From DATDAW01 sp036525185 (lineage in GTDB: Bacteria > Verrucomicrobiota > Verrucomicrobiia > Chthoniobacterales > DASVRZ01), in assembly GCA_036525185.1 (NCBI GenBank), contig DATDAW010000041.1, positions 62,001 to 126,000 on the forward strand: a stretch of 64,000 nucleotides of DNA, given 5' to 3'. Under the pieces are notes generated by a model, which saw nothing but the letters and a program-made list of their open reading frames with translations, was not told the DNA's origin and searched no databases. Positions 41,560 to 50,900 of this stretch are shown here, piece after piece (position 1 is the first letter of the stretch; every line of letters starts with the position of its first letter). The position numbers and the translations under genes are program-made.

Positions 41560-42564
41560 TCAAGGATTCAAACTCTCGAGAGCGGTCTGGCGCAAAGATC
41601 CTTTCGGAAATTGGGCAACCCAAGCGGCTGCAAGTTGCGGTTCCTGTTGCTTCCAGCGTTTTACAATGCCTACTACCGCATCGTTTTGCTGGCGACCCGG
41701 CGGAAGCAGGCTTACTGCCGCATCGGCTGCGGCGTGCGGATCGGTTTCGCTCCAAGACGTAATAATGGCACCGAGCACCTGGTTTCGAAGCGTCTGATCC
41801 TGAATTTGTTGTCCCCAATCGAGTGCCTGCTTTGAATCGTTCGCTGCCCACTGCCGGGCCGCGTGAAGTACCATTTCATTCCGGGGTTGACCCTCCGGCA
41901 AGTCCGCCGCCAATTGCAAAGCGGCCACTGGTGCGTGGCGCGACGCTTCGTAGGCTGCGCTGATCAACGCTCGCTGACGCTCCGCATCGCCGGGCAATTG
42001 GCGCGCCCACCGAGCCGTGCCATCCAGATCCCGGCTTGCCCACGCGATCGCCACGGCCTGAATCGCGTCCTCGCGCTCCGGGGCAGATGTCAATCCGGCC
42101 GCCCAGCGACTCGCGGCGGCGGGATCGTTCCCAGTCCAACGCTGGATCATCCGAAGAGCTAGATCGTGGCTTAATTCGCTCTGGCGTGCTTTGCCGTTCA
42201 AGAACTGGAGGACCGCAGCCATCTTCTCGCCGTCGATGGAATCGGTCAGCCATTCGACCTGCTCCTCGCGCCGGGCCGGGTTTGTCTCCTCTTGGATGGA
42301 TTGTAGGCGCTGTGTGAGATCGTCGAGAAGCGATTCGAGTGTCGTCTCGTGGTCGATGATGATTCGCCTTTGTGCCGGGGCCACAAGCAGAAACGCGTCG
42401 GACAACATTGTGGCAGTTCGGGATGAGTTTGCGCGATTATTGCCATGGGAGTGGACGCCGGACTGAGCCGAGTCGTCACGGATCAAACCCGCGCACACTG
42501 CCGCAGCTCCCACTAAACCCACGATGAGGACTTTGAAGCGAAGGGTCATGAGTTTCGGAAGCAT
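41560..42564 (-). CDS. Membrane-anchored helical-repeat protein
   Basis: 334 residues from the ATG at 42564. An N-terminal hydrophobic segment (KVLIVGLVGAAAVCAGLI) serves as anchor or signal. The C-terminal two-thirds contains at least five repeats of about 33-35 residues with the pattern W-x-x-x-D-P/L-x-x-A-x-x-W-A-x-x-L-P-x-G-x-x-R-x-x-A. Examples are IAWASRDLDGTARWARQLPG and ITSWSETDPHAAADAAVSLL. Such alpha-solenoid repeats are common in PVC bacteria and suggest protein binding. No function is assigned. Confidence 0.7.
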   Translation of the reverse strand: MLPKLMTLRFKVLIVGLVGAAAVCAGLIRDDSAQSGVHSHGNNRANSSRTATMLSDAFLLVAPAQRRIIIDHETTLESLLDDLTQRLQSIQEETNPARREEQVEWLTDSIDGEKMAAVLQFLNGKARQSELSHDLALRMIQRWTGNDPAAASRWAAGLTSAPEREDAIQAVAIAWASRDLDGTARWARQLPGDAERQRALISAAYEASRHAPVAALQLAADLPEGQPRNEMVLHAARQWAANDSKQALDWGQQIQDQTLRNQVLGAIITSWSETDPHAAADAAVSLLPPGRQQNDAVVGIVKRWKQQEPQLAAAWVAQFPKGSLRQTALESLNP

Positions 42565-42669
42565 GGTTGTGCTCCGGTGACCGGGCCGCGACCTGTGGCG
42601 ACGTCGGCGGCCGTTCACATGAGAAAAAATTGGACTGATATAAAGTGTCGCTTCATCGAAGGGCTCGCG

Positions 42670-45300
42670 TCATGGAGTGGCCGTCACATTGCTGAAAGTG
42701 GATTCGCTGAGAACTGCGTTGTTGTGAGAAGTGACGCAGAGGCCGACCTGAACCTCCGTTCCCATGACGATGGTTTGCGGCGTGCCGATCTGCGACCAGG
42801 CGACGCCGTCACTGGAATGAAAGCTGGTGAACGTGTCTCCCGCGCGGACGATGCGAACCCACCTCGGCGCGGTCACGCCACCGGCAGTGGTCGCTGAAGT
42901 ACTGCCGCCCGTCGATCCACGGCGTTGGAAGGCAACGCCATTCGAAGGTGTGACGACCGTCATTACCTGCCTGGAGTTTGCCACGGTCGTTTCGCGAATC
43001 ATGACGCCAGCCTTGGCCCATGCGTGGGTGTTTTGCTGGCTGTCCACCCGGGCCACGATGCTGCAATCGCCGCTGGCCGATTGATATACGTATTGGAACG
43101 CGTCCGCCGTTCCCCAGATATCTGCGCCGGAACCCGCTACGGTAAAGACGCCGCTAGCGTACGTGGCACTGCCTGTCACTGCCACCGAGCCGATGTCCTG
43201 GGTGACCCAGGGGCTGGGGAGGGTGTTGGTGAGCGTAATCCGCGCGTTGAGACCCGTGGCGTCGTTGCTGTTGCTAACGTTTCGATCCAGGACAAAATCG
43301 ACTTTCGACCCGGTCGAGAGGGCGACGTTTGGAATGTTATAGTTCACCAACGCGTTCGCTGCGATGAACTGAGTATGGATCTCCGTGCCGTCCACGAAGA
43401 CATGGAAGTTTACTCCGTCGCTGCCTGAGGCCGGGCCGGTGATCACGCCGGAAAGTGTTGCCACGCCCGACACCGTGCTCTGCCACCGGCGAACCACCCA
43501 CGACGCCGAGTAGGGGTGCATCCCATCGATGCCCAGGAACGGATAAGTGCCCGAAGCCGGCTTCCAGCGGTAATTGTCCCCATTCCAGGGATTCCACGCA
43601 AACTGTGTGAAGCTCGCCGGATTGTACGTGCCGGAAACGTTGACATAACCGTAAGACCAGCCGTTGGCTCCCTGCGAGCTGGAGTAGCCGGCCACGGAAT
43701 CGGCCACAACACCGTTTGCCGCCTCGGTGATCGCCGTCACGCTCCCGCCGGTGACGCTGATATAAACCGGTTCGAGATCCAGCTGCACGGCGATCTTGCC
43801 TGCAACCGCGGTCAAAGTCTGGGAATTGCCCATGAGATCCGTTACCGTGGCTGTAGACGTCGGTATGGAAAGAGTGATGATCGTTGGCGCCGGCTGGTCG
43901 CCTGAACCGCCCCAGCACACGTAGCGCCAATTCGAACCGTTCTGGAACTTATAGACGTAGGTCGTCGTGGCGAGCGTGCCGGACCACCGACCTCTGGCGG
44001 TATACCCGTAAAGTTGCCGGATGAGGTTGGCATAGGCGGGATAGACTGGATTGGGCAGGTAGTCGCCCCGTGATGCGTCGGCCTTCCCCAGCAGCCCGCG
44101 ATACGGGAAATAGCTATCATCCTGCGCCAAATAGTAATACATTTTTTCCACGCCCGCCGTCCGCATTTGGGTAACGATACGCGCCGTGTAAGAAGGAGCC
44201 TCATAACGCCCGGCGGCAGTGTTGATATTTTTGCTGAATTCCGTGGCCCAAACGGGCTTGGCGACGCCGCCATTGTAGGTTTTGGATAAATTGGTAACGC
44301 CGTCGATTTCGATATCTACGCCCTCGGGAACGGCGCGGTAGGGATGCACCGAGAAGGCGTCGATATACGGATTGGCTCCCTGGTTCAAAACATCGCGGAT
44401 GAACCCGTGCGCGATCGGCACTGTCCCACCGGCGATCACCTTGACGCCAGGATAGGTTGGTTTGATTGCATTCCAGACATTCTGGCAGGTTAGTGCATAA
44501 TAATAAGATTTGTTAGTCGCGGCCTGGCCAACGATGAACGTGCCGGCATTATATTCATTCCACACTTCCACGCTTTGGACCTGGCTGCCGTAGCGGTTCA
44601 AAAGCTGGAGCGCGTAATTGCCGAAGCCAGCAAGTCCTGTGGACGTATAGGGAGCGGTGTATTCCGGATGCACATAAGACGTGTCCCAATCGTAAAACCG
44701 GTTGCTCCAGTTCAATATCATCAGCGGCTTCAACCCGTTCGTGGCAGCCGCCGCCATATAACCGGTGAATTTCGTCGGCCAGGTGAAGGTGTCTTTCGGG
44801 TTCTCGACGCTGTTCCAATATTGCTCGTCCCGGATGTGGGCGATGCCGGCGCGGGCTATCAAAGGAGCCAGGGCCGTAGGTGTGAACTGCGCGAAATGCG
44901 TCATCACGCCATAGGGAGAACTGCCCATGACTGAAACGTCGATCGGCGTGACAATCGCGAACTGGGTGCTGGAGGTGGAGTTGACGGTGCTCCCGGTTTT
45001 TTCTAGGAGCGCCAGGTCAAAATAGCCGATCCTTCCGCCCGTCGCGGGTTGCAGAATGGCTGTGCCACCGCTGACCCCTGCCGTGCCTGATCCCACCTGT
45101 ATTCCAAAGTAGTCGGTGGCCACCCAGTCCACACTGGTTCCCACACTGGCCCTGACGGGAATACTCAGCGTCTCGGTTGTGTAAAAAATATTTCCGGGCT
45201 TGCTTGGGGTAACGGTAAGCGCGGCTTGTGTTTTTGACGGGTTGAAAACAAGCAAGGTTAGGAGAATACCTCCCTGCAACGGACGAATCAGTTTGTTCAT
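42670..45300 (-). CDS. Secreted GH39-like glycoside hydrolase with C-terminal lectin-like module
   Basis: 876 residues. A signal peptide (cleavage near TQA) and a short beta domain precede a GH-A clan barrel (about 125-455). The likely acid/base is Glu249 in SVEVWNEYNAG and the nucleophile Glu354 in PVWATEFSKN. The arrangement resembles GH39 or related families; substrate is unknown. The C-terminus (about 700-876) is a concanavalin-like (DUF1349-related) module with GSGADIWGTADAF and HAWAKAGVMIRET, closely similar to a module in the DUF1800 protein downstream. Confidence 0.8.
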   Translation of the reverse strand: MNKLIRPLQGGILLTLLVFNPSKTQAALTVTPSKPGNIFYTTETLSIPVRASVGTSVDWVATDYFGIQVGSGTAGVSGGTAILQPATGGRIGYFDLALLEKTGSTVNSTSSTQFAIVTPIDVSVMGSSPYGVMTHFAQFTPTALAPLIARAGIAHIRDEQYWNSVENPKDTFTWPTKFTGYMAAAATNGLKPLMILNWSNRFYDWDTSYVHPEYTAPYTSTGLAGFGNYALQLLNRYGSQVQSVEVWNEYNAGTFIVGQAATNKSYYYALTCQNVWNAIKPTYPGVKVIAGGTVPIAHGFIRDVLNQGANPYIDAFSVHPYRAVPEGVDIEIDGVTNLSKTYNGGVAKPVWATEFSKNINTAAGRYEAPSYTARIVTQMRTAGVEKMYYYLAQDDSYFPYRGLLGKADASRGDYLPNPVYPAYANLIRQLYGYTARGRWSGTLATTTYVYKFQNGSNWRYVCWGGSGDQPAPTIITLSIPTSTATVTDLMGNSQTLTAVAGKIAVQLDLEPVYISVTGGSVTAITEAANGVVADSVAGYSSSQGANGWSYGYVNVSGTYNPASFTQFAWNPWNGDNYRWKPASGTYPFLGIDGMHPYSASWVVRRWQSTVSGVATLSGVITGPASGSDGVNFHVFVDGTEIHTQFIAANALVNYNIPNVALSTGSKVDFVLDRNVSNSNDATGLNARITLTNTLPSPWVTQDIGSVAVTGSATYASGVFTVAGSGADIWGTADAFQYVYQSASGDCSIVARVDSQQNTHAWAKAGVMIRETTVANSRQVMTVVTPSNGVAFQRRGSTGGSTSATTAGGVTAPRWVRIVRAGDTFTSFHSSDGVAWSQIGTPQTIVMGTEVQVGLCVTSHNNAVLSESTFSNVTATP

Positions 45301-45467
45301 GGGGGTACGGCTTTGATGTTGGGACTGATGAATGATTTAAAAGCTTTGATAGGTGAGGCCGCGTTTGAGGAAGGCTTATCCAAACGAACTGGCATGGCTG
45401 CAGCGCAACATGCCGGCAGGGCCGTCGCAGCTGACGTTTTACGAACGGGGTAGTTAAAAGATAGTTT

Positions 45468-45800
45468 TCAACCGCGCCTTGAGGCCATCGTTCTTCGAGC
45501 CGAGGAGAGCGTCGAAATCCAGGCTTTGCCGTTGGCGGCCGTGAGGGCCGAGCCTATGATCCCTTGCTCATACGACCGTAGCGGATGTGATGGCTGAAGT
45601 GGGGTGAGGGAAGCGCGGCTGTTGCCCCCGCGGTTGCCGTCCTGCAGATAATTTGCGCGATAAAAACCGGAGGGCGAAGTTGCGGTGGTCCACGAGCCGG
45701 AGAGGGTCACGCCAAAGGAACTGGCATTGTCAACGGTTCCGGCGAGGGCGGAATTCGTCGACAGCAAAACGACAACCAGCGCAATGCCCGTGACTTTCAT
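45468..45800 (-). pseudogene. Deletion fusion of a second DUF1800/DUF1501 pair
   Basis: The 110-residue frame begins with a signal peptide and the golvesin-like opening TVDNASSFGVTLSGSWTT and NYLQDGNRGG, matching the N-terminus of the 1407-residue protein. It then jumps to sequence resembling the middle of DUF1501: YEQGIIGSALTAANGKA and, after a frame change, FDALLGSKNDGLKARLKTIF, against FDALFGTATTGLSAELKTIS in the intact gene. A deletion has evidently joined the start of one gene to the interior of the next. The product is too short to act as either. Confidence 0.72.
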
Positions 45801-45843
45801 AATTCTTTGGGACTAAATTGGATTTTAGCAGGTGAAAAGGGGT

Positions 45844-46440
45844 CTATCCGGGGACGACGTCGGGGGATTGAATGTCGTCCCCAGTCCAAAACCGCCGATC
45901 CGGTCCTGCGGAGCGGACTTCGATGAGTTCTCGGGAAACCGGATGAAAGAAGTATGGAGTGCCCCATCGATCCTGCAGTTCGCCGTTAGCATTAATCGCG
46001 GACCCGGGTAGGTCAGGAGCCAGGACGGAAAAGTGCTTGGCGTTTCGGCCTCGAAGAATCGCTGTGATTTCATTGTTGTAAAAACCGTCCGGAACGGATC
46101 CGCTGTTGTTGCGGCGGTAAATTGCGATTAGTCCCTGGACAACAGCGATGTCGTCTTCGGCCCGGTTCTCCGGAGCGTTGAGTTTTCTGCTAACTGCTGC
46201 GATCTCGGGAAGATAGTATACTTCCGTGCCGGTCGTGATGTTCGTGGCACTCTGCGCGACTATTGGATCTCCCTGGTGCGTACGGTCGCTCCTCGTCCAG
46301 GACTCTTGCGCTGTGGTGGAGATGGTGCGCCGGTTCATGCTCGCTAAGGGCTTCGGACCCGACCCGCCGATGGCAATGAAGATAACAGCGGAGACAGCAG
46401 CGATTGCGACAGGAACCAATAGCCATTGGATACTTTTCAA
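45844..46440 (-). CDS. Small membrane-anchored protein linked to DUF1501
   Basis: 198 residues from a TTG that overlaps the DUF1501 stop (TTGA), which indicates coupling. One N-terminal membrane segment (WLLVPVAIAAVSAVIFIAI) is present. The C-terminal 60 residues (LQDRWGTPYFFHPVSREL and AGPDRRFWTGDDI) resemble the globular end of type II pseudopilins, a form common beside DUF1800/1501 genes. It lacks the pilin cleavage motif, so assembly into a fibre is doubtful. Function unknown. Confidence 0.65.
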   Translation of the reverse strand: MKSIQWLLVPVAIAAVSAVIFIAIGGSGPKPLASMNRRTISTTAQESWTRSDRTHQGDPIVAQSATNITTGTEVYYLPEIAAVSRKLNAPENRAEDDIAVVQGLIAIYRRNNSGSVPDGFYNNEITAILRGRNAKHFSVLAPDLPGSAINANGELQDRWGTPYFFHPVSRELIEVRSAGPDRRFWTGDDIQSPDVVPG

Positions 46441-47924
46441 ATATACAAAAGGTTTGCGGTGGAGCCGAAGGGATCGTCAAAGCGTCCGAGGTTTGGAAAT
46501 GCCAGCGATAGATTACTGGAGTCCACCCCCAGCCATTTGGCCGCCACGGCAGCGTATTGGTCGACGGACGTGGTGGGGATCCAGGTGCCGCGGTCGCGAG
46601 AATCAAGCCCGGTCCCGATAACCAACGTCGGGAAATGCCCAAAAATGCGGGAGCCGTTGACGCCGCCGCCCATGACGATGTGGTGCCCGCCCCAACCGTG
46701 ATCCGAGCCAGTGGAGGGGTCTGTGCCATTGGGCTGCAAGGTCCGGGCGAAATCCGAGTTCGTTATTGTCAGGACATTGTCATTCATTCCGAGGGCGATC
46801 ATTGCGTCGCGGAAGGCTTTCAACGACGTCGAAAGCTCGTTCATCAGATTCGCGTGAGCCGGCATTTGGCCGCCATGCGTGTCGTAGCCGCCCACGCCTG
46901 CAAAAAAGATCTGGCGGTTGTTGCCCAGTGCGCTGCGTCCGGCGATCAGCTTGGAGATTGTCTTCAACTCCGCCGACAGTCCGGTGGTTGCAGTGCCAAA
47001 GAGAGCGTCGAAATTGACCCCGCTCGATGTTGCCGCGGTGAATGCGGAGGCTAACAGGGCCTCTGTGTCGCGCGATTTCCGGACGACTTTGCTGTAGCCT
47101 TCCTCAATCAGATTAGATCGGGTGTAGCGCAGGACATCATCGAATGCGCGGAGTCGCCGGCCATGGACGGTGTCGTTATAGGTGCCGTTACTGAAGGCCC
47201 AGCTGTAATTGGCGCCGTATCCGGCCAGACCCGGGATAGTTCCGCTGGCATCAATATTGTATTGCGCGGTTTCCAGCCCGACCTGGAACTTGTTGATTCC
47301 CGCGACCGAGATGGACATCGAGATCGAATTGGGGGTGTTCGCGTTCAATAGGTCTGCGACGCGCCCGCCCCAACCCGTGAGGAACGGCTTATCGGGAAGG
47401 GAGGATTGCCATTGAATCACCTGGTCTGCGTGCGAACCAAGCTGTGGAGGAATGGGGATTCGTTCGTTGATATAATCTTCCCGCGTGGGAATTGGGAACG
47501 CGAGGGTTCCGACGTTTGTCACAAAGGAGAGATCACCCGCATGAAAGATATCGGCCACGTGTTGCATATTTGGGTGCAGGCCATACTTCCCGTCCACCGT
47601 CGTTAAGGGAATGCTGGCAGGGCCTGTGCCGCGCGTGGGATCGGTGGGATCATAAATCGTCAAGACCCTGCGGATGGCAATATAGTTGTTATACTCCGGA
47701 TGGCCAAGCTGGGGAATCAGCATGTTGTTGGAATCGTTGCCGCCACCCAGGAACAGAACGACCAGCGCCTTGTATCCGGGCAACGTTGACTGGCCCAGCG
47801 CGGAATTCATGATGGTTAGCTGGGTGATCGCATTGACCATTCCGGCGTAACCGAGCGCAGCGCAGGCAGATTGCCGGATAAAACTCCGACGGGAGAGCTG
47901 TAGTTCCTTGTCTTGGCTTTTCAT
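46437..47924 (-). CDS. DUF1501 protein with Tat signal
   Basis: 495 residues from the ATG at 47924. The twin-arginine motif is SRRSFIRQSA and the hydrophobic stretch follows, so it is exported folded. Conserved DUF1501 segments are VVLFLGGGNDSNNMLIP, FFAGVGGYDTHGGQM and FARTLQPNGTD...DHGWGGHHIVMGG. The fold is alkaline-phosphatase-like, with His and Asp metal ligands in the last two. The 7-bp gap to the DUF1800 gene shows they are one unit. The joint role, probably surface or carbohydrate processing, is not established. Confidence 0.9.
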   Translation of the reverse strand: MKSQDKELQLSRRSFIRQSACAALGYAGMVNAITQLTIMNSALGQSTLPGYKALVVLFLGGGNDSNNMLIPQLGHPEYNNYIAIRRVLTIYDPTDPTRGTGPASIPLTTVDGKYGLHPNMQHVADIFHAGDLSFVTNVGTLAFPIPTREDYINERIPIPPQLGSHADQVIQWQSSLPDKPFLTGWGGRVADLLNANTPNSISMSISVAGINKFQVGLETAQYNIDASGTIPGLAGYGANYSWAFSNGTYNDTVHGRRLRAFDDVLRYTRSNLIEEGYSKVVRKSRDTEALLASAFTAATSSGVNFDALFGTATTGLSAELKTISKLIAGRSALGNNRQIFFAGVGGYDTHGGQMPAHANLMNELSTSLKAFRDAMIALGMNDNVLTITNSDFARTLQPNGTDPSTGSDHGWGGHHIVMGGGVNGSRIFGHFPTLVIGTGLDSRDRGTWIPTTSVDQYAAVAAKWLGVDSSNLSLAFPNLGRFDDPFGSTANLLYI

Positions 47925-47931
47925 GGGGGTG

Positions 47932-50900
47932 TTATTTCTGGTGGACAAAATCGGACGCGCTAACGACGAGATAGAGGAGGTTTTCCATGCGAGCCAGCGA
48001 CGTGCTCACACTCATTGTGCTGACTTCGTCAATGAATCGGCTGCGGGGATTAGGAGCCGGCGCCGAGCTGTATCTAGCCTTGAGATCGCCGCCCAGGAAC
48101 AGCAGATCGAGATAGTCCAGGACGGTGGTCGTGGCCTGTGCGGGAGTTTTCCCGGCGCTAATTTCACTGTCGTACCTGGCGACCAACGGCGTCAGGGTTA
48201 GAACCATGTCGTCATTCTTCGGATCGGGATCGTTATAGATAGGAATGGCTCCGTTGCCCACTGCGGATGTAATGGTGAAATTGTAGAAATAGTTGATGGC
48301 ACGGAACGTGGTGCTCTCACTGGTGATCTGCATTTCCGGGGCAACCAACCCTGCCTCGCCGATGGCGTCGCCAGGGTTGTAGTCCGGGAGGAACCAGTTG
48401 AAGACAGAGGGTGGACTTTGCGGCGTCTGCGCGATCCTTGTATCAAGGACTCCGAAGCGGATGTGGGTGGCGCTGGCGGAGAAGTTGTTCAGCTGCGTTG
48501 CGGGATAGCCGTATTGGCTGAGGTTGCCAATGGGGAGTTTCGATCCACCATCCAGCGAGCGCAGGAGCTGCGCCATGCGCATGAGCGGCTCCTTGAGCTT
48601 TCCGGATCCGACGTTGTTAGTAACCGAAAGGTTGCGTGCCTCGTAGTCGAGCAGGATCGCTTTGATGACGGCCTTCATGTCGCCACGGACGCCGCTGCCG
48701 TTGTTGGCGAATTTTTGTGTGACGCGGTAGACATATCCCTTGCTCGGGTTGGATGTGACCAGCCGCTGGATCAACAGGCGGCTGATAAATGGGGCGACGT
48801 TAGGATGATTGAAAAGAATATCCAGCGCGGCGTCCATGTCCGCCTCTCCATCCAATCCGGCAGGAATGACGGAGCCGAGCACCGTCTTCGCACCGGTGTC
48901 GTGATAGTCCGGACCGTAGTTCTTCATCGGATAGATCCATTCGTATTGGAAATGGCGTTCGACACTGCTTCCGGAAAAAAGTCTGTAAAAGGTTGTATTA
49001 TCCACGGGAGGATAACCATCGGCGGCGGCGCCGTGCCGCTTGCTGTAACTCCAGCCGGTGAATACGCGGGCCAGCTCGGCGATATCGGCTTGAGTATAGG
49101 TCTGAATGGCGTGTCCTTCGGCGTCCAGCTTCAGGCTCCCGTCGGGGTTCAGTTGCAGCAGCCCGATGGAGAAGAGCTGCATGATTTCGCGGGCGTAGTT
49201 CTCGTCGGGGCTGGTCAAGGTTTGCCCGTTGGCGTCCACCGTCCGTTTCATATTCATGATACTGCTCAGGAATTCACCCATGGACGGATGCTTGCTGACG
49301 TCCTCCAGCAGTGGGCGGAAATTGCCCGTCGCAGAGGCGCCCAACATGTCGTAGAAAGTGCTCGGGCCGTAGGGCCGGACTGCCAGGCCGGAAGCGCGCG
49401 AGATAACGAGGATCTCGCTCATGGCAGCTGCATACCGTTGCCGGAGCTGGTCGTGGGCATTGACGGAGATCGTCCACCAGGCAAAGAAGTGATTGCAGTT
49501 GGCCGATGGCGGGTAATAGCCGTAGGGTCCCAGACCTCTCAACGCCTCGTCTTGCCGGTCAGCAGCTTTGTTATATTCAAAAAACGACGTCTGGTCGAGA
49601 GCGAGCTGGCTATCGATCCAGGCGTTGTAGGCTGCGATGCGGTCGCCTCCGTAGGTGGTATTGATGCTGTTGACAAGCGCGTCGATTTCCGCCTTGTGCG
49701 GGCCAAATGTGGCTTGCGTAAGAAACCGGGAGACGTCCCGAGCCAGATCTTCTCCGGTAAGCGGAGTAATCGCGGGAGGATTGCCCGGTGGCGTGAATGT
49801 GCTTGAGCCTGTTTGGCGCCGCCAGGTGCCCTGGATTTCCCCTGCCGGATAATTGCCGGTGCCAATATTCGTGTACACCCATTTGCCGCCGAGTTCATAC
49901 AAAGCGTCGATCACTTGCTGTCCCGAGAGGGTTCCCACAGGGACGATGCTCCAGATCACGTCAACGAGTTGACCGGTCCCCATGTTAGGTCGCAACTCCG
50001 TGCCTACGCCGTTGGTGACCCCGTAACGAATATAGGAGTTGGTTTGCCCAGAGGTGAGACCGCTGAAACTCACGCTGACGCGCGCGGAGGTGTTTGATCC
50101 ATTGAGATACATGGTGGCAACGCCTGACGCGGAACTGTTCGCTCCGGGCGACGGGGTCAGCGCGGCGACAAAAAGCTTTTCGTTTGCGGGAATGTTGGTG
50201 GCGTCATTGATACTCACCGTCGAGCTGTTGGATGCACCAACGCTGTAACCAGCTCCCGGGATGACCGTAATAGTTGCCTGCTCGGGATATTCGTTCACTG
50301 CGTCCGCCGTCGGCTGGATGACCACGTTTACGGTGTTGACGCCGGCCGGCAGAGAGATCGATCCGTTCAGAGTTGCTCCGTTAACGTCTTTGGTGCTGTA
50401 ATCGGAGGTGCCCGCCGTTCCGGAGCGCGTAAATTGGATGATCGCCGCAGAAGTTCCACCGGAGCGCGTGATTCTAACACGGGCGGGCTGTGCTTCTTTC
50501 TCGTATGCGTTCGCGATGTCCGTCGAAATCGTGATGGTGCCGGCGTTGCCGTTTCCTGTGCTCGGATTCGTGCCGGCGAGGTATTCCTGAAGGTTGGTCA
50601 CGCCGTCCGCATCTGCGTCGGTGTTCGCATCAGCTGGATTGTCGGGGTTCAGCCCATGTGCGATCTCCCAAGCATCCGGCATCCCATCCCCATCGGAGTC
50701 GCTGAAGGGTTGGAGTTCGATGTAGTCAAATGACAGGCTGTAGCCTGAGCTGGCCGGGTTTTTCCCAAGCACCTGGGCGGTGAACACTTTGTCGCCTGCC
50801 ATACTAAAAGTGATGGGACCAAGATCCGCTTCCACCCAGGCGGGAGTGGCTCCGTATTGATCCTGAGCGACGCCTTGGTTCACACCGTTAATGGTCATTT

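Noticed and set aside
48418..49806. Long open plus-strand frame (about 460 codons) opposite the DUF1800 gene
   Set aside because: It is antisense to a clear protein with recognised domains, has no family resemblance and reflects codon bias of the real gene.
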